Shown: one piece after another, positions 33,401-45,700 of the stretch | Numbering within the stretch: the first letter of the stretch is position 1 | Layout of the letters: every line of letters begins with the position of its first letter | From: Rhabditoides inermis | Taxonomy: Eukaryota > Nematoda > Chromadorea > Rhabditida > Rhabditidae | Length of the DNA stretch: 64,000 nt | Assembly: GCA_963966185.1 (NCBI GenBank) | Contig: CAWZYM010000151.1 | Coordinates: 1,732,501 to 1,796,500 of the forward strand | Reading direction: 5' to 3' | Program-made: the position numbers and the translations under genes | Notes under the pieces: model-generated | Told to the model about the DNA's origin: nothing | The model's database searches: none | The model's input: only the letters and a program-made list of their open reading frames with translations

Positions 33401-34377
33401 GCGTTCGGAGGCGCGCCCAAGTTCGGAGGAGGTCCCGCCTTTGGTGAGTGACAGGGGAAGAAGGGAGGGGAGTGCATCTATAATTAACGAGGATTTGAGA
33501 AGAGTTCTGGGTGTTATGGTTAAGCGTGGTGTGAAATTGTGATAACTATATGGCATTCCGTCAATTAAAACGTTGGTCAAATAATGTGGTTTTTTAAGGT
33601 TGTGTAACGTACATGTCGAGTTATGATGGAAAATGAAAATTGCTGTGTTAGGAGTTGACAGTGTTGTCTATCGTAGTCAATCATGATGAACGTGGACGAG
33701 GGTTGTTTGAGTTCTGAATGTGTGTGTGTGTTGCAGGTGCTAAGCCGTCGTTCGGTTCTCCTTCGTCGTTCGGAGGCGCGCCGGCCGCTCAGCCACAGCA
33801 GACCAGCTCCGTGTTCGGAGGAGGGGGAGGAGCGGCAGGAGGAGGAGGGGGAGGGTTCGCCGCGTGAGTATTAGAGTATTACGATTTCATAGACGATGCG
33901 TGTGTGGAGTTGTTTGTGACTAAACTGTATGGGAATCTACAAAGCTATTATTGAACGGTTGACTCGTCTGGAATGTGGTTTTTGTGAAACTTAACATTGT
34001 TGTGATAGTATAGAGTGTACTGCAGGTTCGCGGGCAAGTCTTCGTTCGGGGGCGGCTCGCAGCAGCAGCCACAGCAGCAGCAGCAGTCGTCAGTGTTCGG
34101 AGGGGGCTCGGCATTCGGGGGAGGAGGAGCAGGAGCAGGAGGGAACAGCGTGTTCGGAGGAGGCGCCAACAAGGGGTGAGCCGCACGTATCCTCATCTCT
34201 TTCCATCTTTCCAATCTATTCATCTGTCTGGCTGGGGTTTTGTTAGTGAGTTTTGTTTAGTTGGTTGCACTCTGGTAGGGATTTATTGGGTTTACACTGT
34301 CCGCAGAACAAATGACGTTTGGGAAACGAGTGTTTTTTCTTCTTCTCTCTTTCAGATTCGCTAGAGTGCGAAGATGA
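22753..34377 (+). CDS. npp-14: FG nucleoporin, Nup214/NPP-14 type
   Basis: Cytoplasmic-side nuclear pore component in mRNA export and CRM1 transport. 47 exons, 4803 nt, 1600 aa: 22753-22779, 22845-22943, 22989-23078, 23186-23233, 23519-23644, 23898-23981, 24021-24077, 24482-24565, 24634-24687, 24925-25080, 25176-25277, 25324-25392, 25467-25581, 25877-25985, 26409-26658, 26707-26772, 26957-27073, 27181-27345, 27394-27453, 27498-27585, 27664-27763, 28110-28242, 28339-28431, 28601-28752, 29000-29102, 29247-29402, 29502-29574, 29695-29889, 30111-30196, 30650-30838, 30910-31018, 31104-31166, 31258-31353, 31514-31591, 31640-31729, 31807-31860, 32020-32094, 32238-32294, 32338-32445, 32522-32671, 32724-32859, 33078-33144, 33191-33284, 33363-33443, 33737-33863, 34026-34175, 34356-34377. 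Residues 1-407: beta-propeller (DFAFRALQKVRVC, AAISWSPKGKQ). Then a first FG block, a charged helical/coiled-coil region (552-901) and a long FG/SSIFGG tail. One intron appears to be GC-AG. Confidence 0.9.
31104..32671 (+). repeat. Array of nine phase-1/phase-1 exons coding FG modules
   Basis: Nucleoporin exons 32-40 all start and end in phase 1. Exons 35-40 each carry an SSIFGG or SSPFGG core (examples: TSSPFGGGAKP, SSIFGGAAAKP, SSIFGGGAATAAKP, TSSIFGGGASKP, SSIFGGSSS, SSIFGGGSTA). Symmetric exons with related products point to tandem exon duplication. Confidence 0.7.
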
Positions 34378-34601
34378 ATTGATCAGGTGGCTATTGACTG
34401 ATAGGTGATGAGATGATAGCGTGAATGTAGAGCGTGGGTATGTCACGTGGTCTCGTTGAGCGTGACTAATAGAAGTGGGATTATCAGCAGAAACTAGCGT
34501 TTATCAGTGATGAGAACTGATTAGAGGGGTGCTATCAGAGGGCGAGAAGTCGTTAATAGATGTGCTGTGTTGCCTCCTTCAGCAGAGACCGATATAGGGG
34601 T

Positions 34602-34645
<44 letters not shown>

Positions 34646-35389
34646 TATGGTAGGTGATAGTGATGGCCGTAGCACAGCGTGCATGTGCAGATTGTTCTGT
34701 GTATGTCTGCCCGCTGGCCATTTTCTGGCCCTCTCTCCCTCTGCTCTCTCCCCTATCACTGCACTCTCTCGCCCCCCCCCCTCTCTCCGTCTCCCCTTAT
34801 CACATTCTTTGTTCCCCCTTTTCTGCGTGCGAGCCACACTCAGCGTTTCCATCCCTTTCTCCATTTCTGTCCCGGCCGGTGTTCTCATATGTGTGTCTTT
34901 GGTCGTGTGATGGGTTGATTTCAGAGCCAACTTCACTTCGTGGCGATAAGCAATCACCTATCACCCGCACGTGACTCAGCCCTTTACATGTGTGTGTTGT
35001 TCCGGTTTAGCTATGCACCCGCCGACATCACTCAACGTTTCTACCACTTGCTCTTTGTTTTTCTTTCTAGGTCCAAAATGTGCCCTTTAGTAATGTTATG
35101 ATCATCTCCCCTTGTTTCCATATATAGGCAGTACTCTTCTTTCGCGGTCCGAAAATCCGGTTTCACCCTGTTGTTATTTTGAGATTGTTTTGAGTTGCGA
35201 TAGAATTATATGACTTTCCGTGTTTCGCCTTTGGTCACGCGTTGTTGCGAGTTTCGATAAAGTGTTTTGTTTCCACGCCCTTTTCGGTTTTAGTGAATTC
35301 GCGATTAACGCGAACAGTTCGGTTATCCGGTCCGTGGATGCGTATTTGAAATTGGAAATTACCACTTAATTACCTACCAATTGCAGCTC
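34378..35389. other. Intergenic stretch, nucleoporin to TCAIM-like gene
   Basis: Contains a (GA)n tract at 34605-34641 and pyrimidine-rich sequence at 34730-34860. No coding exon recognised. An acceptor TTGCAG at 35381-35386 lies four bases before the next ATG. Confidence 0.5.
35381..35386 (+). promoter_or_regulatory. Acceptor directly before TCAIM-like ATG
   Basis: ACCTACCAATTGCAG is followed by CTC and the ATG at 35390. It would leave a three-base leader, typical of spliced-leader trans-splicing. Confidence 0.5.
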
Positions 35390-37234
35390 ATGCCTGTGTG
35401 TGAGCCGCGAAACGTATTGCGAGTGGCGCTGCGAGGCCTCACTGTACAGCAGGTGAGTAGAGTTGTTTGTTTTTGTTTATTATTGTTTTCTAAAGTATGT
35501 TTCAAGCGTGTGTAATATGATGATGTATTACCAGAAACGTCAATAGTAGCATTGTCGGTAGCGTTTGCCTTTTTAAACAACAATGCATTACAGGCGCAAG
35601 CAGCCCTGCGTCCCTTCTACTTTCTCGTGCATCCCGACAGATTCGCGAGGGATCCCGCCACTCGGGCAGGCAACGAGAAGAGTCTGCAGGTGGGAGGGAA
35701 GGAGGGAGGGAGAGAGGAGAGAGAGATGGTCCCTTGCAGGCCTTCAATGGCTACATCAACGACCTGTTCCCTGTGCGTGCCCTTCCGCAGCCCCTCGACC
35801 TCACCTTCTCCCTCCCCAACAAGAAGGAGGGCAAGGAAGGACAGACCAAGCAGGTGTGCTTATTGATTTATTGATTGTTTCTGTTTGTGGCATGGCATTG
35901 TTCGTCGGCTATAGATCGTTGTCATTCGTCTTTAAAAAATGGATCGACTTGAACGTGAACCACGCTTATCAGTTTGACGCTATCGGAGGGACTGTTTACT
36001 TGACCGTCGATGTTAGATGAAATTGGAGTGGTCTAGTGGATACTCGAAGAAAGGTGTGATTGTGGGGAGCGATGTGTAGCGTTGATATCTGATCAGTGTA
36101 TCGCATTCGCCTTGTTGCAGGTCCGTCTCAAACTGCGTGGCACCGACCCCAACGCGGTCGTGAGGTGAGGCGGATTATTTGTGGTATCGTATTTCGTATA
36201 CGCTCATATTAGTTTGTCTTTTTTAGTTGTCTCAATGAGGGTCGTGTATTATCTGTCTCCTGTCGTTTGTATGTTTCCATCAAAAGTGAAACATATGCTT
36301 TCAATTTAAAAAAAACCGCAGGTACGTGTTTGATCGAGTGAATCGTTGTGTTGCAGACACGCGCTGGAATGTTGTGGTCTGGAGACGACGACTCTTCCCA
36401 AGTCGAATCGACCTCCGAGTTGGAGCAGCGGAGCAGGAGGAGCAGGAGGAGGAGGGAGAGAGGGGGCGAGGAGCAGTGAGGTGAGTGATTGGTATACAGT
36501 CGTCAGATTTATTGCTAGAATATTACTTTGTGAGAAGTACATTTCTATATGCAACAATGCAACGTTTTGTCGCTGTGTGATGGAAGTAGGATCACTGAAC
36601 AGCGTCGTGTTGGTCTGTGCAGAATATATATAATATATAAATCTCCTGTTATGTTACCAATCATTCAGGGGTTATTATTGATGTGATTGGCGTACGAGTG
36701 TGCGTTGATGCGCACGTGAAACGTGGAGAGCGGAGAGGATATTTGAATTGTAGAAGAGGGGAATTGTAGCCAAGTAATTGGTGTATAGAAAATAACGTGT
36801 GTTTGAAACCTATTTTCATGGTATTCAGATACGTATTCATAAACATTGCCTATACATTCTCAATTCTTCTTTTTCAGTTTTCTGGCTCCTCAATGGACGA
36901 CGATCTGATGCGTGCGTATCTTCGGATGAAGAGGAGTGATCCGGGCAATGACGTCACTGCCCTGATGGGGAAGGGGGAGAGGAAGAGAGCAGAGGAGACG
37001 GCTAGGAAGTACCAGTCAGTGGGGGAGGGGCAGGATTATGCGTACAAACTAATGATCGAATTGATGGCAAATTGCACTCCTGCTATTCAATGTTGTATGA
37101 AGCGTATTAGTGGGAGTGATGTTCTGTTATGAGATTTTTTAAGGGAGACGAAGCTGACCCTGCAGGACGACATTGAGGACTTGAAGTGGAGGACGGGAGC
37201 CAGGCAGGTATGAGTGGGTCTCTCTCTCTCTCTA

Positions 37235-37285
<51 letters not shown>

Positions 37286-40240
37286 ATGCAGTTCCACCCA
37301 GGTAGTCTGGGAGATGGACTGGACGGAGCGCCACATGCGACGCAGTCTGCGCGCCATGCAGGTAGATATCGATCGATTATTGATTGTATTGATTGATGTT
37401 TTAGCGCATGTTGGATCAGAAGAAGATTCGTGACATGGCGCAGAGTCTGCTGGTCAATCACACACTCAGGTACGGGGTACGGTAGATGGGTACTGTAGGT
37501 CGTGGATACCGTGCAGACGAGATGAGTGTGGGATAGCGACAGTGTGCGTCATTTCTTTTCTTCTTCGGCCAGTTCTTGATGCTGAAGAGCGCACCGATGC
37601 GACTGCGAAGGAAAGTGTTTCGGATGGTAGTTCTACCCGCGCTCACCTACGCTGCCGAGACTTGGAGTCTTCGAAGAGAAGATCTACAGAAGCTGAGGAC
37701 TGTTTAAAGGAGAATGGAAAGAAAGATGCTCGGACTGACTTTACTGGACAAGGTTCCGTGCAAGGAGATACGACGGCAGACGGGATTACGAGACGTGCTG
37801 TGCGAAGCAAGGACAAAGAAGTGGAGGTTCGCCCGCCGCCTAATGACTTGCGACGACGACCGCTGGACGAGACGAGTGATCGATTGGAAGCCGCCAAATA
37901 TGGGCAAACCTGGTCGCCCTCACCTACAATGGAGTGATGAATTCAAGAAGACGATCCTATCCAATAGAAGGACCCTCGAGGAGGAATGGAAGAACGTGGC
38001 CGCGGACACCGACGCGACAAGATGGAATACATATGCTTCCCGGCGCTACTCTGTGAATAATTGATGTTTGAGTTATGATCACATAATGCGATACCGGATA
38101 AATGTTGAATTGAATTGAATTGAATTGAATTGTTCGTCATTGGAGATGGATACTGTATACTGTAGATAGTGGTAACTGTAGAAACAACAGTATATATTTG
38201 CAAATCGATGCGTTGCAGGTTCGGTCGTGGTTCGTTCGTGTGCTGCGACGGCTCGCTCCAATTCGCGGCCGACCAGGTGCCGGAACAGTGGGAGAAGGTG
38301 CGTGAGGGAGGCTAAATTGTTTGAAAGAGTGAATTTGAAGAATTCATTGAGTCTCACAAATTATGGAGTGATTGTGAACTTATCATGGTGCGTATATATT
38401 ACGGAGGAAGAGAGAGAGAGAGAAAGAGAAAGACAGAGAGATCCCTATGCTTGTAGTTGTTCGAGGAGGCGTGGGTGCGTCGCGCGCAGCTGCCGGCATT
38501 GAACGAGGCTGAGATCAACCTGAAGAGGGTGTTCGGAGGAGCAGAGGTGGGCGGACTGTTATCGCATGTATGGCATACGAGATGAGGACATGGGTAGTGT
38601 CATGTATCCATCTGGAAGTGTTTGTGTGTTTGTCCATCCCTATCCGCATTCCTTGCAGGTATAGATATAGGTGTGTCTGTGTATGCATAGGTATAACACT
38701 AAGTGTAGGTGTATAGATGTGATCTCTGTCCATCCCTATCCACACCCCTCTAGGTCTCTCTGCCCCCGCAGCGCGGTCTCGCGCAGATGCTCAATCAGAT
38801 CAACGCCCTCGTTGTCAGGTGGGGCTCGACTTTCAATTTCAATTCACTACAGTCAGGTATCATTTATAGTGCTGCGTATGTGTCTGTTTGTGAATTTTTG
38901 AGCGCTACTATTATCCAGTGAGTTGGTGATTGTCTATCTCCAAGTGTTATAGAACTCTGCTCCCACTTCTATTTTTTATTCTTATTGTCGAAATGTCGCA
39001 GGTTATTGTGTATACCAACGGACGTGTTTTGTCAGTTTCGTGAAACGTATGACACTAAAACTGATATAAACACGGTGTATTTTTAGTTTGTTGAGAGTAA
39101 TGCAGATGCATTGTTCTACTCCAATGTATTGAAGAATTCAGAAGAATCCGATCGATCGGGATCGCTTTTATTGAGAGAATGAATAGTTGTGTGAATAAGA
39201 TGGCTGTATGGTATTGCTACTGGTGTTTGTGATCTGGTTTCACAAAACATATGAGATAAATCGTTTCAGGATCATGAACCACGATGAGCCAGGAGTGAGG
39301 GAGGAGCTGGCAAAGCATGGCAGTGGGAGTCAGATAGAGGTGGGGAGAAGAGAGGAAGGGAGAGAGAGAGAGAGAGATAAGGGGACTAGGTAAATTTATA
39401 ATACACAAGTAATCAATCTACATGTTCCCCTGCAGATCGCGTCTTCGTACGACGAGCTGTCTATCACGCCGACTGGATGCCTCATGATCCCATGCAATGC
39501 GGCGGTGAGTATATTGATATATGATTGTGCTGTAGCTTACGCATGCAAATTTCATATCGGTATTTATTGGTGTGTATATTGCCAACTGCACGCTATGGGA
39601 ACCGGGATTTAGATATCACTGAATTCACTTTCACGATTATGATGAACACTTGTTAGCAGTGAAACAATCTATCGTTAAACTTTTTTATGTGCCACACTTG
39701 GAAACACGAGATTGAGTAATTAGAATTGTTGGCATTAGAAACCGCTTTTGAAACGTATTTGAAACGCTTTTCATCTTTCTCAGATCGCCCACCTGGTGTC
39801 TTTCATGCGTGAGAGTGCGGAGACGGCGCGCGAAATTCGAGTCGACAGAAGGAGGCTCGAGGAGAAGGTGCAGGTGAGTGGAGAGGAGGGAGGGGAAGGG
39901 GCGGGGTCTGAGTGGGCGGGGCGAGATGGGAACGCGAATATGCTAATTGTTCGAGTCCGGTTTTATATTGTGAAGTAGTTCACATACATGGGTACCCTTG
40001 CAGTCTTCCGCGTTCTGTCTGGTGAATGAGCTGGGCATCCGCTCTGTCCATTGGGAATCACAGTTGCCACTCGGACACGTACTGGAGAGCATGCACAGGA
40101 TGCTCGAAGATGACAGGGCAAAGGTAGGGGGAGAGAGAGAGATGGAGAAGAGAGAGAGGTAGAGATAGAGAGAGAGGAGAGAGAGAGGGGAGAGAGAGAG
40201 AAGAGAGAGAGAGAAGAGAGAGAAGAGAGAGAGGAGAGAG

Positions 40241-40302
<62 letters not shown>

Positions 40303-40304
40303 GG

Positions 40305-40355
<51 letters not shown>

Positions 40356-40470
40356 GTCTTACCCCTTCCAGGAGAACCTCTCCGGTCTGGGCATCCGCTT
40401 CAGCACAGACCCGCGAGTCTATGTGATGGCCGACGGGCGCATCAGCCTCCCACTCAACTGGACCAGCTGA
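35390..40470 (+). CDS. TCAIM-like mitochondrial protein
   Basis: Likely orthologue of TCAIM (T-cell activation inhibitor, mitochondrial; DUF4460/DUF4461). 17 exons, 1476 nt, 491 aa, close to the 496 aa of human TCAIM: 35390-35452, 35594-35689, 35740-35853, 36121-36164, 36357-36480, 36878-37041, 37144-37207, 37302-37361, 37405-37469, 38219-38297, 38457-38546, 38754-38818, 39270-39339, 39436-39504, 39784-39873, 40004-40123, 40372-40470. The N-terminus holds the J-domain-like block [15 protein letters not shown] (HPD retained, residues about 24-38). The middle has [11 protein letters not shown] and [14 protein letters not shown]; the C-terminus SLPLNWTS. The donor at 37042 (GC|GTAC) was chosen by phase and is the least certain. 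Intron 9 contains a LINE fragment. The mitochondrial location is taken from the family; a basic N-terminus is present but weak. Confidence 0.85.
37555..38132 (+). mobile_element. RTE-type LINE 3' fragment with (ATTGA)n tail
   Basis: Reads [33 protein letters not shown] and [20 protein letters not shown], the C-terminal part of an RTE-clade reverse transcriptase. A stop at 37705-37707 interrupts it. The frame ends before a TTGAATTGAATTGAATTG tail (38106-38132), the simple-repeat 3' end typical of RTE elements. It lies inside intron 9 of the TCAIM-like gene in the same orientation and is 5'-truncated. Confidence 0.85.
40131..40355. repeat. (GA)n microsatellite, last TCAIM-like intron
   Basis: About 225 bases of GAGAGA with GGGAGA and GAAGAGA interruptions, almost the whole intron between exons 16 and 17. 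Confidence 0.97.
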
Positions 40471-40702
40471 TCCTGATCGATTTATCGATTTACTCGTGTA
40501 AATATGTAATATATGTGTTAGGAGTAGATAGGATGATAACAGAGTGTTCTTTGACATGCGATACGAGTTATGAATTATGAGAACGGAAGACTGAGTGAGT
40601 GGAGAGACAGACTTCTATGATTGTGCATATTGCTTCTAAACGACTTGCTATTTACTCGTGGCTTTGGTTACTCATGAATGAGATAATTGATTCGAATGAG
40701 AT

Positions 40703-40708
40703 AATAAA
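40703..40708 (+). terminator. Poly(A) signal of TCAIM-like gene
   Basis: AATAAA in GAGATAATAAAGAATTTC, about 235 bases past the stop codon. Confidence 0.55.
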
Positions 40709-41201
40709 GAATTTCTTGTTTCATATTGTGATTGTGCTGCTACTAGAATAAGAGAGTGTTGAATCGCTTGTGATACCTCATCCATTGTCGCTTTCCCTAA
40801 CCCCTATGTGTCTTGCAGCCTCCATTCTAGTGACGAAATAAGAGAAGAGAGCGGAAGGGAGGACTGGGAAGGTGGGTGGGTTGTTGGAAGAGTTATGTAC
40901 GTATTACTACTATCATGCAGGTGTGGTGATATTATGCCACAGTGAAACGTATATAGTTCCATTCTAATAGTAACTGATAAGTAGAAGAAGGGGAGTCGGC
41001 TTGCGGTTACAGTGTGCAAAACAAGAGATGCATAAAGTTAGAGCATCGTATCTCTAGCTGCAAGCGAAGTAGATTGTATTGCTTCGTCGATTTGATTTGT
41101 GAAACAGTGCGGTCGGGAAGTGTGCGTTATGATGTCAATTTTTTTTTCTCGTTTGAATATATCGGTACTGTATTTACGGTAAACTGAGCTCTGAGCATAT
41201 T

Positions 41202-41226
41202 AGAGAGGGCGCGCAGCGCCCTCTCT
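41202..41226. repeat. Perfect 11-bp hairpin
   Basis: AGAGAGGGCGC and GCGCCCTCTCT are perfect inverse complements around a 3-base loop, followed by TTTT. Confidence 0.8.
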
Positions 41227-42004
41227 TTTGGCTTAGGATAAGGCTCGCGCCAGAATTTTCAAGAAGCGATATCCAAAGGTCATGTTAACAACAATGTGGA
41301 CTCATCCAAATCAAGTTAGTTAGATTCGCACCGTTCCGTAGGACAGATCATTGGTCGTGGGCATCTTTGTATCTTTTCTCCGAAAGAAGTTATGAGCGAT
41401 CTCGCGCACCCATGAGGTGAGAGGCCAGCGTGTGGGTGGGTGGGTGGATGTCGTGTCCGGTAACTCTGACTCTCTGCCGAAAGCGTACTCTCTCGCGTTT
41501 TCTGCGCGTGTTCTCCAACTAGCACTTTGAGTGTAGTTCGCCCCGCCGCCGCCAGCGTCCAATTCGCGCCGGGTTTGCGTTGTTTTGGGTTCGCCAACTA
41601 TAACCAGGAGAAAGAGCGCAGTAGGCGCGACTCCAAACGGTAACGAGAAAATTATGTGGGGAAAAACGTTTTGTGAAACGTAACGGCGATCCGAAACGTA
41701 ACGTGTGATTTGTGGTACATGAGAGTAAGAAGAGAGAGAACGGCCGAGAGTTTGTGTTAGTATTTGTAAACGTTGATAGAAGAGCATAAAAATTTAAAGA
41801 GACAGAGAGAGAAGAGCAGAAAGTGAGAGTGAGAGAGAGAACAGTGAAAAAGAGAGAAGGAACAGTGAAAGAGAGAGAAGGGACGAAGAGAAGGAGAGAA
41901 CAGAGGGAGTGAGAGATACTTAGTAGTTTTTGATATAATCCAGATGAATAGTCATAATTCAGCACATATTCAAAATTTCTATGAAATTTAAGAAAAGGAC
42001 ATAT

Positions 42005-42285
42005 ATTTTCTTTGAAAAGTACTTGCGTAAACTGATGAACTTTGTCTTTTCCTAATGCAGCAAAAGTACATGCATAAAGCGTTCACAAATACTAACACAA
42101 ACCTGCGAATTCGGGAATGTTCTGTTGATACTAACCAGTGAACACAAATAGGACAGATAAGAGAGAAAGAGAGGAGAGAGCGGTGCAGGTTTGTGTTAGT
42201 TTTTGTGAACGCTTTATGCATGTACTTTTGCTGCATTAGGAAAAGACAAAGTTCATCAGTTTACGCAAGTACTTTTCAAAGAAAA
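42005..42285. repeat. Long inverted repeat (foldback), about 100-bp arms
   Basis: Left arm 42005-42105 (starting TTTTCTTTGAAAAGTACTTG) and right arm 42185-42285 (ending CAAGTACTTTTCAAAGAAAA) are near-perfect inverse complements separated by about 80 bp. No coding frame. Could be a foldback transposon or the source of a hairpin RNA. Confidence 0.9.
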
Positions 42286-42799
42286 TTGCAGTTTTGTTTA
42301 CTCAATTGCATTGTGTCTCCTTAAAACATGATTTACATCTCCTTAAAACATGGTTTATCCTGTAGCATTTGAGGGAATGTGTTGAGATTGAGAAACGCAT
42401 ACAAATAAGCGACTATCACACATATGGGAGGGAGAGAGAGAGACTGCAAGCGGATTGGATTGATACTGATGAAGCGTTGGATAAAGCAGAGACTAGGATG
42501 TATGCATGTGTTTGTATAGAAATGACATGTGACCTCCTGAGAATGGGAACATGCAGCGAATGTGTAAAAAATATAATACTTGGCGAGATTGGCGAGATTA
42601 TGCATGGGAGACGGACGCGCGGGGACACGCCCCTTCTCGCCCCGCCCCCGGGTTACCCGACTTGACAGCGCGTTGAACCTATTTGTGAGCGAATAAAGGG
42701 AGAGAGAGAGAGAGGAAGGGGTGACTAGCATCGTGGAAAAGTGACCCGTGTGAGACCCTAGTGGATTGGCTGGGTGGGCGTGTCCTGTGTGGGCGTGGC

Positions 42800-45700
42800 C
42801 TAGAGGAATGTGCTGTCCTTGCTGGCGAGTCCGTGTCTGAGGAGGGAGTCGTACTCCCTCGACTCGCGATCCGAGCTGCGTTCTTCGTCGGCTGAAGCCA
42901 GCTGTACATCTACCTGAAACCAAGAGCAAATGACAACTTTGTGTGACGTCAATAGGTGTTTTAGCCTCTTCAGTCAGACGGAGTGAGTGATTAGTGGGTG
43001 GGAATGAGAAAAGCTATAGTTCACGAAGATAAAGTTCGAAAGCAAATGCGATTACTGGCAGTCACAAATGATTGAGAGGGTCTGCGTCCGAAACTTATTT
43101 TGAAAACTTATAACGAGAGTTCTGGTATTCGACATAGTGATTAGGAATGGTTCACTGACCGTGTCGGTCTCTCTCTGCTGCGGCGGCGCTGGCATGATCT
43201 CAGATGTCTGCTCGCGCGAGTCCCGCGTCATCACAGACTGACCCCGGCGCACCACCGAACGGAAGCGGTCCCGTGTACTGCAAAGGGAAATGGTCCGATA
43301 CTGATTATGTCAGAATGCTGTCACGTAGTGGACACAGAGGGAACTGGATACGGCATGTCCATATTATATACACTCGGTGGTACGGTTATGACATGTGGAT
43401 GTACAGCTGACACGACTAGTGCATGCGTGGGTGGGTATACGTGGTGGATCCGGCGGGGGAAGAGACACGCGACGTGTTGGCCGTGTGGGTGGTGCTGATC
43501 AGGGAGATGAGTGGGGGCACGAACGAAGAATTTTGGGTTTTTTGTTGGGGTTTTTGAAAGAAAGTGTGTGAGGAGTAAAGGGATGTGAGTGGAGTGAGTG
43601 GGAGTCTCACCTGGTCGCGTAGCTCTTCTGGAAGCAAGGGAACTTGCGCAGGAACGTCGCTCGGTAGTCGCTAGAGCACGCACAGAACACGTAGAACTGA
43701 AGGATCATTTGCAAGTCGTTTGCAAGTATAAAGGGTATCCCCCCGGTTCACGGTACGGCAGCCATCTCGCTGCATATTTTCTAGACATCATTTCATCGCA
43801 TCTAGTCGCGCTTTCGGCCTGCGCAAGACCATTCGACCGCGCGATTCGCGCGCTTGGCGGTCTGATTTTAGGGAAATGAGGGTCATTTGCAAGTCAAATG
43901 AAGCAGATCGGAGCATCTTCCAGAGCTTATAACTCCGTTCAGACTTTTCCGAATTACATGAAATCATCAGAGTGTATAGGTCTGTATACGGCCCATCGAT
44001 TGTCGTGGGATTTTTTCGATATCTCAAAAATCAAGTGAATTATGAGCAATAAAGTGGTGAAAACGATAGTTTTCCAACGGGAAAACTAAAAACTTTAATA
44101 ACTTGGTTCCAACTGAACCAAATTGCACCAAACTTGCACACCACGTCCGGAAGACACATGCGAAGAGATTGTTGTGGGCTTTTCTTGAATTTCTGATTTT
44201 GAACGGAGTTATTTCACGAAAATTTCATAATGACCCTGTTTATGCATAAATTCCTCGTCATTTCTCGTCTGTCTGACCGACCGACGAAAATTGCCGTACC
44301 GTGAAAATGAGGGATACCCTATATAATGAGAGAATTGCTTTATTATGGTGCATTATTGATAGTTGTTGAAACATAATATTTCTAATATGTAATATTATTA
44401 TGTTAGAGGCGTACCTGCGAGGCGTGGTTGGTGATCTCTAGTATGTTGGCGACGGCGCGGAACACTTGGTAGTCGAGACGCTTCTTCAGAGCCTGTAAGA
44501 AGGAATCATTCATAGTGTAACTTGATTGTAAATATGGTGTCATGGCTACGAATGAAGTGCGATTGTGGAGTGGTGATCTGACCTCGTCGATGAATATGAG
44601 ATTGATGGCTGCGGGTATGTTGCATATGAAGAACATGAACACAGTGCCTCCGAGCATGTATAGGAGGGTGTCGTCCCGCTGCTGGTGCGACTGCTCCTTC
44701 CTGCAACAGGAGAAGGTTGCAAAAGGGAAATGATGCAGAAGGTATTGACACTGCCAATTTGACAGACAAGTTGCGGCATGGCAGATGCGTATCGTTGACC
44801 GCACCCACCTCTTTGTGAGCTGTGCGAACATCTTCTGTCTCTTGCGGAATGCGAGCATGATCTGCACATTGAGGATGGACAGCACGATTATCGGACCGAA
44901 ACGGAGCATCCCCTCCCGCGTCCATTTGTAGATCTGCAAAAAAGGAGATGTTTACGGTGTATTCACTACTTCACATAGCCTAACCACACAGTTTCCAGTT
45001 TCTCTCTCTGTGTTGGTTAAGCCTTCTCACAGTGTTCGAGTGTCGTGTTGCCTTCCGGCGAGTCTAGGTCACAGCGTACTGCGAACCCACCCCCGCTCCC
45101 TGTCTATGTATATGTTTTTGGAAAGGAGATTCGTATTCCCAATTAGAGTCCCTTCCCCTCTCTGTGTGTGTATTGTGGCCATCGAGAGAGATGGGAGGGA
45201 AGGTTGATTGGTCAGTAATTCAGTACATCAGTATTGTTGTTGTGACTGCGCACTATAGATGCTTCCGGATTGCTTCCGTGATTACTACAGTGGTATTTGC
45301 AATATGGGATGATTAGGCATTAGTCTAGCAATGATTAATGAGGAATGGGGTGTAATGTGGAAACGGCAGACGGCTGGGAGAGGCGGCGACAGATTCACAG
45401 TATGTGTGTGAGAGAGAAGACTATTTCCGAAGCTTACGTCGCCGTACGCTGTACGTGTCAACAATGTGTGGACGAGTGTATTCGCAGCTCTCACCTGCCA
45501 GTAGAACACCTTGCTGATGTCGCTATCCTGCACACTGTAGATGGTCTTGTTCGTCAACGGATCGATCTTTTCGATCGTCTGAAAATTTTTGATTAGCTCT
45601 CGATGACACTTTTGTAGTCTCACTAAATGGAAGCGTACTATTGACTCACCTTGTATCTCCCGATAGCATAGGGCAGATAGAGGAACATGGGTATGATGTA

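Larger units (their letters stand above)
40720..42799. other. Intergenic stretch, TCAIM-like gene to GPCR 3' end
   Basis: Two convergent genes face each other here. No exon was recognised. The stretch holds a perfect short hairpin (41202-41226) and a long foldback (42005-42285), listed separately. Confidence 0.5.

Noticed and set aside
39943..40557. 204-codon minus-strand open frame
   Set aside because: Antisense of TCAIM-like exons 16-17 joined by a GA microsatellite.
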